Below, piece by piece: positions 36,301-45,344 of a stretch of DNA of 64,000 nucleotides. Position 1 is the first letter of the stretch; each line of letters opens with the position of its first letter. Position numbers and translations under genes: made by a program. Under the pieces are notes generated by a model. It searched no databases and was not told the origin of the DNA. It worked only from the letters and a program-made list of their open reading frames with translations. Source of the DNA: Desertimonas sp963772825 (GTDB taxonomy: Bacteria; Actinomycetota; Acidimicrobiia; Acidimicrobiales; Ilumatobacteraceae); NCBI GenBank assembly GCA_963772825.1, contig CAVYYX010000015.1, positions 455,512 to 519,511 of the forward strand, written 5' to 3'.

Positions 36301-37553
36301 GTGACGGGCACGCCGTTCAGCAACGCGCAGCGATCGATGATCGACATCGCTTCCGGAGAGAGATCGGCCGCCGACCCGTCCAGGCAAACGTCCCAGGGCA
36401 TCGATCCCCAGCCGAGCGACACGGCGAAGGCGTCGGGGTCACCCGCTCGCCGCGACCACAGCCCGCTGGACAGCTCGTCGACGATGCGCAGGACCCTGGC
36501 GATCGTCGGTGCCGTGGATCGCTCGTGGTCGGCGCGTTCATCACGCTGGGCGAGGACCTCTCGTCTGAACCGCTCCCGGTCACGGGTCGACTCGACGGCA
36601 TCTCGGCGGCGACGCCGACGGTCACCGACCCGCGACCCGAGCGCCGATGTCACGGCACCGACAAGTCCGAGGCAGCTGAAGATGAGGTACATCGGATGGT
36701 GCATCACGACGGCGAGGACCACCCCGCCGAGCACCGAGACGATGCCGGCCAGGAGCCCGCCGGCGGACCGCAGCGGACGGACGCGATCAGGGCTGGGCGG
36801 GGCGATCGGTGGCGGCGCCCACTCCACCTGCCGCCGTGGCGGCCGGTGCAGCGTGGTGCGCCACGGGTCGCCGCGGGTTGGAGCGAGCACGGCGGACGGC
36901 GGAGCCGGACGGCGGTCCGGTCCCTCGACCGCCACGCGGACTCGGCTGGCGCCGATCGTGACGATCGACTCCGCCGGCCTGTCGTCTCCGCCGGCCTCCG
37001 ACTCGGAGTTGGCGGCCGAGTCGGCCGGCCGGCACGGAACCCGGCCGGCGAGCTGGAGGAGGGTCGGCGGGGTGGCATCCGCCGTCGCCGTGACGTCGAG
37101 GACGGCGTGATGCAGCTCGGCGAGCGGGTCGTCGAGACGAATGGCGCACCCTGCCGATCGGCCGATGAGATAGCGGCCCGGCGGCAGCACGACGACGGCA
37201 CCGGCGCCAGGCCCGGCGTCGACCGTGACCACGAGCCGATGGTGGGCACCGTCATCGAGGACCGCCTCGCCGATGCGTTGTGGACGACAGGTGGCGCGAC
37301 TCGGGCGTCCGGCGACCTTGCTGCCGTTGACGATCCCCGAGCGCTCGAGACGGACACGCCGATCGACCGCCCGCCCATCGACGACGACGACGGCCCGTCT
37401 GGGGATGCCCAGCGCGTCGGCCAGCTCACCGACGGTGTGCGGTTGCGCGGCCAACTCGATCGTCACGCGGCCTGCCGGTCCGCACACCGTCAACGGCGGC
37501 GGTGGTTCGTTGCTCGCCGTGGCTGACCCCACGTGCAGATCGATCTCGCTCAT
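33303..37553 (-). CDS. FHA-FtsK/SpoIIIE ATPase, type VII secretion EssC/EccC-like
   Basis: 1416 residues. The N-terminal region has a ubiquitin/FHA-like part (~70-190; VVVLPPGRYLIGRSAGCAIR), two membrane helices at ~260-305, then three P-loop ATPase domains. The first, at ~680, has Walker A GTTGSGKSELLRT and Walker B PRLLVVIDEFATL. The second, at ~993, has GSLGSGTTTAV, in which the normal GK is GT. The third, at ~1243, has GPARSGRSMAL, also without the Lys. So only domain 1 looks catalytic, as in EssC/EccC coupling ATPases of type VII secretion. No WXG100, EccB/D/E or mycosin genes are in the window. ATG 37553 behind AGGTGG. Confidence 0.88.
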   Translation of the reverse strand: MSEIDLHVGSATASNEPPPPLTVCGPAGRVTIELAAQPHTVGELADALGIPRRAVVVVDGRAVDRRVRLERSGIVNGSKVAGRPSRATCRPQRIGEAVLDDGAHHRLVVTVDAGPGAGAVVVLPPGRYLIGRSAGCAIRLDDPLAELHHAVLDVTATADATPPTLLQLAGRVPCRPADSAANSESEAGGDDRPAESIVTIGASRVRVAVEGPDRRPAPPSAVLAPTRGDPWRTTLHRPPRRQVEWAPPPIAPPSPDRVRPLRSAGGLLAGIVSVLGGVVLAVVMHHPMYLIFSCLGLVGAVTSALGSRVGDRRRRRRDAVESTRDRERFRREVLAQRDERADHERSTAPTIARVLRIVDELSSGLWSRRAGDPDAFAVSLGWGSMPWDVCLDGSAADLSPEAMSIIDRCALLNGVPVTAQLGSGRSIAVVGEHGTAVARAIVIQLAVLTGPADWRLVVVADDPDEWSWAAWLPHAASGVGSDLGPMIAAADDGKRVAAILARLEGADDRHVVVVTDRPEVLATRTGAVRRYLAGAPSVAVIAVVPSGGAVPPLCRSELRIGSLCDGRFGVDGPPPGRPLSVHAAGVSAAVATDAARRLARIHDPEDPGEADQACPTSVALSRVVARCHATTLDDAIGIAARWRPGIRRARGADGHPRAAIGLTADGVVEIDLVADGPHALIAGTTGSGKSELLRTLVVALAAASSPDDLTFVLVDYKGGSTFDACSELPHTVGVVTDLDDRLAERALVSLEAEIRRRERLLREAGADDLDVYRAVAGSRPLPRLLVVIDEFATLAADLPGFLPALVGVAQRGRSLGIHLVLATQRPAGVVSDEIRANTNLRVALRLQDRADAVDIVGCDEPATFPRGLPGRAMLRLGAGETVVFQTAHSSGEHRLAHDNGLRVREPAERADVTEHRSAAEASASELAVLTRSIRAAASLCDVAPPFRPWLEPLASRLPASPADGSVGLVDEPAAQRQFALRWELGAGNLALIGSLGSGTTTAVRTLLVAAGPATHCYVVDARGDESFGAIAALPNCGAVVGLHDAERRTRLVRYLADELARRQADPAVPRPPIILAIDGLGALLSAVSGPGDADDHGRWLRVLTDGAAAGIHTVATIERPGAVTHTALAALPQRWLFHVDDPIECASLGIRAAAVPPPIPGRIVIVESRLEAQLAIVTRPPGGAASAAAEPPVAIGTLGDDIDGRSLPRSSYHDTTTALSIGVDFATLGPSFLEVPDGEYVGVVGPARSGRSMALRRLITAWRDAHPDGVVVVHCPRPSSPVLTWAHDADERAVVIAADEQSVVSAVDGGARRVLVVVDDAERVADVGGRLSALANDRHANVTIAVAGRPDALRTMYGHWTAVVRRSRIGLVMSTGADIDGDLFGEPLPRRLTIAPRAGLAWMIDGGGRRLVQIGR

Positions 37554-37617
37554 ACCCCACCTGGGCGTCGGCCGATCCCCGAACCGGAAAGGTCCGTCGC
37601 AACGGATCCACTCCCAT

Positions 37618-37694
37618 GTTCTGGGCGGCACGCGGTCCGGTTCCAGGGCATTTGGCCGCCCAGTTCCCGATTCGGATCGAACGCCGCCCAGAAC
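37618..37694. promoter_or_regulatory. Inverted GTTCTGGGCGGC motifs in a divergent promoter
   Basis: GTTCTGGGCGGC (37618-37629) and GCCGCCCAGAAC (37683-37694) are perfect inverse copies; a third partial copy GGCCGCCCAGTTC lies between. They sit between the divergent FtsK-like and sigma-like genes and may be operator sites for one or both. Confidence 0.45.
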
Positions 37695-37767
37695 GACAAC
37701 GCTGGTGAGGCCGGCGGTGAGGGTTCCGGTGAGACCTCCGGTGAGCGACGTTCGTCATCGTGCGCTC

Positions 37768-38484
37768 ATGCCGACGTTCAACGACGTTCACCGCCAGCTG
37801 TCAACCCGCCTCGATCGAGAATGGGACCAACTCGGCCGCCGACCTGCCGTCCTCGCCCGGGCCCGCTCGTGGGAAATCACGGCCAAGCCGTTCCACTCCC
37901 TCGATGAGCTACTGCGGCTCGCCGGGTTCAAGGTCGCCCCCTCGCCGGAAGCGGACGAGACCCTCCGCCGTCTCGTCATCACGGCAGCCGACGAGCCGCT
38001 CGCCGCCCGCATCGTCCTGCAGCGGTTGTTGCCGGGCCTGCTCGCCATCGTCCGGAGGGAACAGCAGCGCGATCGCAGCGTCGACGCCTTCGACCTCATC
38101 GTCGGCGAGGCTTGGCTCGCCATCGCCAACTACCGGGCGGACCGCCGTCCCACCCAGGTCGCCGCCCGGCTGCTCAACGACGCTCGCCACCGGGCCTTCA
38201 CGGTGACACGACGTCGACAGGACCGGTCATGCGAGGACGTCGTGGCTCCCGCCAGCCTCGACCTGCCCCGGCTGCCGCAGCCTGGCTCGACATTCGAGGA
38301 GCTCACCATCGTGCTCAGCGCCGCCCACCGCGCCGGGCTCGCGGCCGGCGACCTCGCCCTCGTCTGCGACTATCTCGGCAGCCGGACGTCGATCGCCCTG
38401 GCGGCCGAGCGCAACATCACCCCGCGCACCCTGCGCAACCGGCGGGACCGGGCCATCGGGCGAGTTCGCGTGCTCGCGGCGTGA
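37768..38484 (+). CDS. Sigma-factor-like protein
   Basis: 238 residues from ATG 37768. The C-terminal ~60 residues look like a sigma region 4 HTH (LALVCDYLGSRTSIALAAERNITPRTLRNRRDRAIGRVR). The centre (LLPGLLAIVRREQQRDRSVDAFDLIVGEAWLAIANYRAD) is compatible with a region-2-like helical bundle, as in sigma-like proteins of actinobacteria. I do not see a confident named family. It is divergent from the EssC-like ATPase and may share its promoter region. Confidence 0.55.
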   Translation: MPTFNDVHRQLSTRLDREWDQLGRRPAVLARARSWEITAKPFHSLDELLRLAGFKVAPSPEADETLRRLVITAADEPLAARIVLQRLLPGLLAIVRREQQRDRSVDAFDLIVGEAWLAIANYRADRRPTQVAARLLNDARHRAFTVTRRRQDRSCEDVVAPASLDLPRLPQPGSTFEELTIVLSAAHRAGLAAGDLALVCDYLGSRTSIALAAERNITPRTLRNRRDRAIGRVRVLAA

Positions 38485-38492
38485 CTCCCAAG

Positions 38493-39269
38493 TCAGCGCG
38501 GGTACTTCGCGGGCCGCTTCTCCAAGAACGCGGCGATGCCTTCCTGGGCATCAGCCGTCGTGGCCGCCGCCGCCATCATCTGCCCGGCGTACTCGTAGGC
38601 GGCAGCCTGACTGAGGTCGATCTGGCGGTAGAAGGCGCGCTTGCCGAGCGCCTTGGACTGGGCCGAGCCGCGTGTCGCCCGCCGCATGAGGTCGTCGACT
38701 GCCGCATCGAGCTCGTCGTCGGGCACGACTCTGTTGACGAGACCCCAGTCGGCGGCGGTGGCGGCGTCGATCGCGTCGCCGGTGAACGCCATCTCGAGCG
38801 CCCGCTTGCGACCGATCGTGCGGGCGACGGCGACGAGCGGCGTGTGACAGAACAGCCCGCCCTTGCCCCCGGGGATCGCGAATCCGGCCGACTCGGCGGC
38901 CACGGCCAGGTCGCAGCTGGCCACGAGCTGGCATCCCGCGGCGGTCGCCAGGGCATGGACGCGCGCACACACCGGCTGCGGCACCGACTGGATCGTCGTC
39001 ATCATCTCGGTACACACGTCGAAGACGCGCTGGGCGTCCTCGAACGAGGCTCCCGCCATGTCGCCGAAGTTGTGACCGGCCGAGAACACGGGACCGTTGG
39101 CGGCGACAACGACACCGAGGGCATCCGTGTCGCCGGCACGGCGCAACGCCGCGGTCACCGACTCCATCACGTCGACGGCGAGGGCGTTGCGCTTCTCCGG
39201 TCGGTCGAGGGTGATCGTGACGATCTCGCCACGTCGCGCTTCGAGCACGGCAGAGGGTTCCGTCACCAC
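38493..39269 (-). CDS. Enoyl-CoA hydratase/isomerase (crotonase) family protein
   Basis: 258 residues from GTG 39269 (GTG 39266 also possible). Crotonase motifs are VTITLDRPEKRNAL, FSAGHNFGDMAG, the oxyanion-forming AGCQLVASCDLAVAA, GGLFCHTPLVAVART and AFTGDAIDAATAADWGLVN. The usual Glu pair of classic hydratases is not evident, closer to ECHDC3-like members, so hydratase activity is uncertain. Ends 9 bp from the convergent sigma-like gene. Confidence 0.85.
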   Translation of the reverse strand: MVTEPSAVLEARRGEIVTITLDRPEKRNALAVDVMESVTAALRRAGDTDALGVVVAANGPVFSAGHNFGDMAGASFEDAQRVFDVCTEMMTTIQSVPQPVCARVHALATAAGCQLVASCDLAVAAESAGFAIPGGKGGLFCHTPLVAVARTIGRKRALEMAFTGDAIDAATAADWGLVNRVVPDDELDAAVDDLMRRATRGSAQSKALGKRAFYRQIDLSQAAAYEYAGQMMAAAATTADAQEGIAAFLEKRPAKYPR

Positions 39270-39273
39270 AACG

Positions 39274-40122
39274 CTAGCCGGTGGCCGTGATGACGATGGC
39301 GGTGTCGCTGTTGAGCGGCTCGACACCTTGGATCCCATCGACGGTCTGGTCGAGGGTGGCCGAGACGACCAACGGGTTGGAGACCGATCCGACGATCGTG
39401 CCCCAGCCGGCGATCGTCGCCTCGATCATCCCCGCGTCGCTCGGCTGGCTGAACGTGTCGGTGTAGGTGACCTCCATCGTGTAGGTCGAGGCGTCGAGAG
39501 CGGTGAGTCGGCAGTGGTAGGTCACCGGGATGACCGTGCCATGACTCCCGATCTCGCCCTCCGACGTCCACGCCGTGCCGACCGCCACCGGCTCGGCCGG
39601 GAACCCGATGCCGATCATCGAAAGCGCATCGATCAACGCCTGCCCGCTCGCACGTTGTTGGTCCGTCATCGACCCGGCGTCGATCAGTGTCGATGCCAGT
39701 GGTCTCGCCGCCCCGGTCGCCGTGAACGTCTGCTCGAACGCTCTGGAGACGAGATCGTCAAAGCCGTCACCGGCGATCTCCGAACCGACCGGGACGTCGA
39801 CGGTGCCGATCGTCGAGCGGGTCGTGTACGAGCCGTCGGTCGGGTTGACGGCGGTGACCGCAGTCGCCATCGAGACGACGACGTCGAACCGCCCCTGCGC
39901 CGTCGACGTCGAGATGTGCGTGGACACCTGGACCGGTTGACCGACGACCGCCGGAGCCGGCAGCTGGACGGCGGCGCTGGCCGCAGGGGCCGCCGTCGAG
40001 GTGCTGCTCGTGCCCGTCGCCCGCGCTCCCCCGACGCCGCCGAAGGCACCGGCCATCGAGACGACCACCGTCGCCGCCGCCATCGCCAGTCGCCGCCCTG
40101 CCTCTCGACCCAACCTCGTCAC
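39274..40122 (-). CDS. Secreted protein of unknown function
   Basis: 282 residues. The N-terminus MTRLGREAGRRLAMAAATVV leads into a signal peptide, then a Thr/Ser/Ala-rich stretch (GTSSTSTAAPAASAA). The mature part is beta-rich with PAEPVAVGTAWTSEGEI, VIPVTYHCRLTALD and TYTMEVTYTDTF. A fragment of a paralogue follows on the same strand upstream (40175-40519). Only 4 bp separate its stop from the crotonase start, so they may be co-transcribed. No family recognised. Confidence 0.75.
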   Translation of the reverse strand: MTRLGREAGRRLAMAAATVVVSMAGAFGGVGGARATGTSSTSTAAPAASAAVQLPAPAVVGQPVQVSTHISTSTAQGRFDVVVSMATAVTAVNPTDGSYTTRSTIGTVDVPVGSEIAGDGFDDLVSRAFEQTFTATGAARPLASTLIDAGSMTDQQRASGQALIDALSMIGIGFPAEPVAVGTAWTSEGEIGSHGTVIPVTYHCRLTALDASTYTMEVTYTDTFSQPSDAGMIEATIAGWGTIVGSVSNPLVVSATLDQTVDGIQGVEPLNSDTAIVITATG

Positions 40123-40174
40123 CTCCCGCGACCGGGTCGACCCTACCCGCCGGATGGAAACCGGCGCGTGGCGG

Positions 40175-40519
40175 TCACGACGTCGGCACGGGCAACATGA
40201 GCGGTTCCGGCACGTTCACCGAGTCGAGCGTCGTCTCGATGGTGAACCGTCCGTCGCTGACGTCGGTCAGGGTGTAGTGATAGGTGACCGGGATCTCGAT
40301 TCTCTGGTTCGTGGCGACGATGTCGGCCGACCACGTCGCACCAGGTCCGACGGGCTCGTCGGGGTAGACGACGGCGGACTGCGATTCGGTGGACGAGAGC
40401 TGGTCGACGCAGAGTGACTGGGTGCTGTCGAGCTCGTCGCCGATCGCTTCCATCGACACCGTGTTACCCGCCGCGTCGAAGGTCTGCTCCACCTCCAGCC
40501 CGGTCACACCGACGCGCAA
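40175..40519 (-). pseudogene. Truncated paralogue of the secreted protein
   Basis: 114 residues with no signal peptide or N-terminal half. PDEPVGPGATWSADIV, EIPVTYHYTLTDVSDG and RFTIETTLDSV align with PAEPVAVGTAWTSEGE, VIPVTYHCRLTALDAS and TYTMEVTYTDTF of the adjacent intact gene. The likely start is a TTG. It is best read as a duplication remnant, though a short leaderless product cannot be excluded. Confidence 0.55.
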
Positions 40520-40570
40520 CCGGCGTCCTCACTCCTGATTCGGTTCCTCGGTCCAGTTCTAGGATCCATC

Positions 40571-41626
40571 GTGATGATCTTCGACGCCGGCGGTGGCGAT
40601 CACGAACAGGTCGTGTTCTGCCAGGATCGCCGCTCCGGGCTGCGCTGCATCATCGCCATCTACTCGACGGCGCTCGGACCGTCGCTCGGTGGCACCCGCT
40701 TCCACCCGTATCCCAGCGAGGATGCCGCCCTCGCCGACGTGCTCGACCTGTCCAAGGCGATGGCCTACAAGAACGCCATCGCCGGCCTGCCCCACGGTGG
40801 CGGCAAGGCGGTGATCATCGGAAACCCGCAGGCGGACAAGTCGCCGGCGTTGCTGCATGCGTATGGGCGATACGTGCAGTCGCTGGGCGGTCGCTACATC
40901 ACGGCCTGCGATGTCGGGACGTATGTCGGCGACATGGACGTCGTCGCCGAGGCCTGCGAGTACGTGACCGGCCGCAGCGAAGCCGCCGGCGGTGCCGGAG
41001 ATTCCGGCGTGCTGACGGCCTTCGGGGTGTACCGGGCGATGCTCGCGGCCGCCTCGTTCCGATGGTCCGGGGCGGGCCTCGACGGACGCCGGATCGGTGT
41101 GATCGGCATCGGCAAGGTGGGCCGGCCGCTCATCGATCTCGCCATCGGCGACGGGGCGACGGTCGTTGCCACCGACGTCGACCCGGCGGCGATGGAGTGG
41201 GCGCGAGCGAACCACCCAGACGTCACCTTGCTCGACGACGCCGAGCGCGTGATCGCCGCCGACCTCGACATCCTCGCTCCGTGCGCCCTCGGCGGGGCGA
41301 TCACCGACGACAACGTCGAGGTGATCGCCGCGGACGTGATCTGCGGGGCCGCCAACAACCAACTGGCGCACGAAGGTCTCGACAACCGACTGCTCGGTCG
41401 GGGCGTGCTCTACTGTCCGGACTTCGTGGTCAATGCAGGGGGTGTCATCCAGGTGGCCGACGAACGGCTCGGCTTCGACTTCGAGCGTGCCAAGCGCAAG
41501 ACGTCGGAGATCTACGAAACCACGCTGGAGATCCTCGAGCTGGCATCGAGCAAGGACGTGACACCGACGGAGGCGGCAACGCACCTTGCCGCGGACCGGA
41601 TGGCCGCGGCAGCAGACAACGCGTGA
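40571..41626 (+). CDS. Glu/Leu/Phe/Val dehydrogenase (valine/leucine dehydrogenase type)
   Basis: 351 residues; GTG 40571 or ATG 40574. The amino-acid-binding part has LGPSLGGTRFHPY and AMAYKNAIAGLPHGGGKAVI with the catalytic Lys and Asp region (ITACDVGTYVGDMD). The NAD-binding Rossmann part has GRRIGVIGIGKVGRPL and VVATDVDP; substrate/dinucleotide closing motifs are CALGGAITDDN, ICGAANNQL and DFVVNAGGVI. Length and Rossmann acidic residue (DVD) suit an NAD-linked branched-chain amino acid dehydrogenase that deaminates valine or leucine. The leucine-type catabolic genes at 47.6-52 kb fit this. Confidence 0.9.
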   Translation: MMIFDAGGGDHEQVVFCQDRRSGLRCIIAIYSTALGPSLGGTRFHPYPSEDAALADVLDLSKAMAYKNAIAGLPHGGGKAVIIGNPQADKSPALLHAYGRYVQSLGGRYITACDVGTYVGDMDVVAEACEYVTGRSEAAGGAGDSGVLTAFGVYRAMLAAASFRWSGAGLDGRRIGVIGIGKVGRPLIDLAIGDGATVVATDVDPAAMEWARANHPDVTLLDDAERVIAADLDILAPCALGGAITDDNVEVIAADVICGAANNQLAHEGLDNRLLGRGVLYCPDFVVNAGGVIQVADERLGFDFERAKRKTSEIYETTLEILELASSKDVTPTEAATHLAADRMAAAADNA

Positions 41627-41639
41627 TCAAGGAGTGGAG

Positions 41640-41937
41640 ATGATCAGACACGTCGTGATGTTCCGTTGGAAGCGAGAGCACCGCTGCCGACGTCGTCGAA
41701 ACGGTGGTCGCCGGTTTGCGCACGATGCCGGAGACGATCCCCGAGATCCGCGACTACCGATTTGGCGCCGACCTCGGGATCAACGATGCCAACTGGGACT
41801 TCGTGGTCGTCGCCGACTTCGCCACCGCCGATGATTACGTCACCTACCGCGACGACCCGGGCCACCGGGCGCTGATCGCCGAGGCGATCGCCCCGCACCT
41901 CGAAGAGCGCGCCAGCGTCCAATACGAGCTGACGTAG
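41640..41937 (+). CDS. Dabb (stress-responsive A/B barrel) protein, one frameshift
   Basis: ATG 41640 begins MIRHVVMFRWK, then a one-base insertion near 41673 shifts the frame, which continues ESTAADVVETVVAGLRTMP, IRDYRFGADLG, NWDFVVVADFATADDYVTY and HPHL-like end (IAPHLEERASVQYEL). Corrected length is 98 residues, normal for dimeric alpha/beta-barrel Dabb proteins. Function unknown in most bacteria. It follows the dehydrogenase by 13 bp and is probably co-transcribed. Confidence 0.8.
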
Positions 41938-42005
41938 GGACCGAGCGCCCGATTCTTCGGCGGGCGGGTGCGAGGGGCAGAGGCTCCTGCCGGAGCCCCC
42001 CGCCG

Positions 42006-42035
42006 CTGGTCGATCCGGCTTTGCCGGTCGACCAG
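42006..42035. terminator. Hairpin between convergent genes
   Basis: CTGGTCGA-T-CCGG (42006-42018) pairs with CCGGTCGACCAG (42024-42035) across a 5-base loop and a one-base bulge. It lies between the Dabb gene (+) and the small minus-strand gene. Confidence 0.5.
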
Positions 42036-42109
42036 CAGAGAGGCTCGTGCGGCCGAGGCCGCCCATCGAGCTCACCGAACGGAGCGCAGCGGAGTGAGGT
42101 CGAAACCCC

Positions 42110-42364
42110 TCAGGCGACGGCGGCGAGCGGGGGGACCAAGCGGTCGCCGGTGATCGGCAACAGGGCCACGGAGACGATTCCGAAGGCCCGCTGCCGGGCG
42201 ACGTCAGGGGCCTGCTCGTCGGCGAGCACGCCGACGGCAACGCCGCCTACGCGGTAGGTCCTGGCGAGGTGCACGACCTGGCGAATCACCGACTCACGAC
42301 CGGCGAAGCCGCTGCGGTCGAGGTCGACGCCGAGCTGTTCGAGATCGAAGGCGGAGGTGCTCAT
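42110..42364 (-). CDS. Small protein of unknown function
   Basis: 84 residues from ATG 42364 (MSTSAFDLEQLGVDLDRSGF). It has RESVIRQVVHLARTYRVGGVAVGVLADEQAPDV split by short loops and a Val/Leu-rich end (GIVSVALLPITGDRLVPPL). No motif was recognised. It is divergent from the LysR regulator gene (93 bp apart) and could be its target. Confidence 0.5.
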   Translation of the reverse strand: MSTSAFDLEQLGVDLDRSGFAGRESVIRQVVHLARTYRVGGVAVGVLADEQAPDVARQRAFGIVSVALLPITGDRLVPPLAAVA

Positions 42365-42457
42365 GGGTCCAGGGTACGTACGGACGACGATCACGGAAAG
42401 CGATTGTTCTTGATCGAGTCGATCACGAACACTGATCGTCCTGTAGCGTGGGCGGTG

Positions 42458-43426
42458 ATGGCCATCGAACCAGCTCCACGCCTGCTCAGCGCCTTCTCGA
42501 GCCTCGAGCTGCGCCACCTGTTGGCCCTCGACGCCGTCGCCGCCGAAGGGACCTTCGGGCGCGCCGCAGAGCGGCTCGGCTATACCCAGTCAGCGGTCAG
42601 CCAGCAGATCGCCGCCCTCGAGCGGGCGATCGGCGGCGCCGTCTTCGATCGCCCCGGCGGTCCCAAGCCGGTGCGCATCACGCCGCTCGGCAAGCTCGTG
42701 CTCACCCACGCACGCGACCTCCTCGACCGGGCCCAGGCCACCGCCGACGCCATCGAACGCTTCAAGGCCGGCGAGGGACGCATCGACATCGGCACGTTCC
42801 AGAGTGTCTCCAACGTGCTGCTGCCCGAGATCGTCATGCAGCTGCGCGCGGAGCACCCCGCTGTCGACATCCGCGTTTTCGAAGAGGAGACCGCCGTTGA
42901 TCGTCTGCTCGCCGGGGAACTCGATCTCACCTACTGGGTCGGGCCCGTCGACGGACCGATCGAGTCGGCGAAGTTGCTCGACGACCCCTACGTACTCGTC
43001 TCGAGACGAGGCGACTTCCCCGACGGCCCGGTGCATTGCGAGCAGCTCGATGGCGTGCAGCTGGTCTCGTTCCCGCGGTTGTTGTGCGACATGGGCCGGG
43101 TCGAGGACGCCTTCTCGTCCTTGGGGGTCAACCCCGTCGTCGTGTTCCGCACCGCCGACAACGGCGCGGTGATGTCGATGGTTCGCGCCGGGATGGGCGC
43201 CGCGGTGATGCCCTTGCTGGCCGTCGACATTCATCCCGACGACAACGTGCTGTGCACCCACGAGCTGTTGCCGCCGATTGCCCCGCGGGAAGTGTGCGTG
43301 ATGTGGCAGGCGGGCCGCACGCTGTCTCCCCTCGCGCGGCGGGTCATCGACATCTCGCGATCTGTCGCCGAGGCGGTGGCCGAACGCCGTGCCGCCGCCG
43401 GCCATTCGCACGTCCGCGTCGCCTGA
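42458..43426 (+). CDS. LysR-family transcriptional regulator
   Basis: 322 residues from ATG 42458 (GTG 42455 directly before). The N-terminal winged HTH is typical (LRHLLALDAVAAEGTFGRAAERLGYTQ, SAVSQQIAALERAIGG, LFDRPGGPKPVRITPLGKL in parts), and a periplasmic-binding-like effector domain follows (GRIDIGTFQSVSNVLLPEIV, ELDLTYWVGPVDGP, GAVMSMVRAGMGAAVMPLLA). The effector is unknown. The 93-bp divergent region holds GATCA-N7-TGATC, a possible LysR site. Confidence 0.9.
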   Translation: MAIEPAPRLLSAFSSLELRHLLALDAVAAEGTFGRAAERLGYTQSAVSQQIAALERAIGGAVFDRPGGPKPVRITPLGKLVLTHARDLLDRAQATADAIERFKAGEGRIDIGTFQSVSNVLLPEIVMQLRAEHPAVDIRVFEEETAVDRLLAGELDLTYWVGPVDGPIESAKLLDDPYVLVSRRGDFPDGPVHCEQLDGVQLVSFPRLLCDMGRVEDAFSSLGVNPVVVFRTADNGAVMSMVRAGMGAAVMPLLAVDIHPDDNVLCTHELLPPIAPREVCVMWQAGRTLSPLARRVIDISRSVAEAVAERRAAAGHSHVRVA

Positions 43427-43445
43427 CTGCCGCCGCTGGTGGGCG

Positions 43446-44422
43446 CTACCGGGCGAGGATCTGCTCGATGACGCGCATGTTGCCGATCGCGTCCTCGGGC
43501 GCCACCGGAGCGGATGAGCCGGCGCGCACCGCGGTGGCGAAAGCATCGGCCATCGCCGCGTACTGATCGGCGGCCGGCAGCTCGAACACCGTCTGTTGCG
43601 GGGCGACCGGTGGGTCGCCACCGGCGGTCAGGACCACCCGGGTCGGCCGATCCGGGGGGATGTTGAAGGGGATCTCCACCTCGAGGCGCCCTGCCGACCC
43701 GAGCAGGTGGACGCGCTGGTCGGGTTCCAACTGGGTGGAGCACGTGAACGTGGCGTGCCGGCCGTCGAAGTCGAGGACCGCCGACGTCAGCGCATCGGTT
43801 CCGAACGACTCGTCACGCCGCACGGCAGCGCTGACAGCGGTCGGTTCGCTGTCGAAGAACCACCGGGCAACGTTGATCGGGTAGCACCCGATGTCCATCG
43901 CTGCCCCACCGCCGTAGTCGGCGATGTTGCGAATGTTCGCCGGGTCGAGGTTGTGGTAGGTGAAGCGCGCCTGGATGGCCAGCAGCTCACCGATCGCCCC
44001 CTCGGCCACGAGCTCGTGGGTGCGCAACCACAGCGGGTGATGGCGGTACATGAACGCCTCCATCATCAGCACACCCGCGTCCCGGCACGCATCGACCATG
44101 CCGACAACCTCGGCGACGTCGAGACCGAGCGGCTTCTCGCACAGCACGTGACGGCCGGCCGCCGCCGCTCGCTGCGTCCATTCCGAGTGGAGGTGGTTGG
44201 GCAACGGGATGTAGACGGCCTCCACGTCGTCGTCGGCGAGGACGTCGTCGTAGGAACCGTGGCTGGTGACGATGCCCAGGCTGGCCGCTGCGGCGGCTGC
44301 CCGGTCGGCGTCGCGGGAGCCGATCGCCACGACTTCGCACCACTCGGAGCGCTGCATTCCCGGGATGACCTTGTTGACGGCGATCGACGCGCAACCGAGG
44401 ACACCGAAACGGACCCGATCGC

Positions 44423-44426
<4 letters not shown>
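43446..44426 (-). CDS. Gfo/Idh/MocA-family dehydrogenase
   Basis: 326 residues. The Rossmann start VRFGVLGCASIAVNKVIPG, the EKP motif (VLCEKPLGLDVAEV), MEAFMYRHHPLW and the DIGCYPINVARW region are diagnostic of NAD(P)-dependent sugar or polyol oxidoreductases. The ATG overlaps the ATPase gene stop (ATGA), so it is co-expressed with a sugar-type ABC importer and probably oxidises its substrate, such as a sugar, inositol or a derivative. Confidence 0.9.
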
Positions 44427-45196
<770 letters not shown>

Positions 45197-45325
45197 TGCG
45201 TTCCCCGGCCACGCAGGCCGTCACTCCGTTCCCCGGCCACGCAGGCCGAGTTTGACCGCTCACTCGCTGGCGCTCGTTCGCTCGCAACGGCGGACCGGGC
45301 GCCTCGTCGCTCGCACAGGAGCACG
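45197..45325. repeat. Dispersed GC-rich repeat, copy 3 (two cores)
   Basis: The first core 45197-45220 matches consensus; six bases later comes a second core at ~45226-45248. The tail shows CGCTCACTCGCTGGCGCTCG, GTTCGCTCGCAACGG and a second CGCCTCGTCGCTCGCA. It fills the space between the permease stop and the ATPase start of one operon. Confidence 0.8.
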
Positions 45326-45344
45326 GGTGGGACCTGCCTCATCA

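Noticed and set aside
33303..37553. FtsK DNA translocase for chromosome segregation
   Set aside because: FHA-like N-terminus, only two membrane helices and three ATPase domains fit the type VII EssC/EccC layout and not FtsK, which has a gamma DNA-binding domain.
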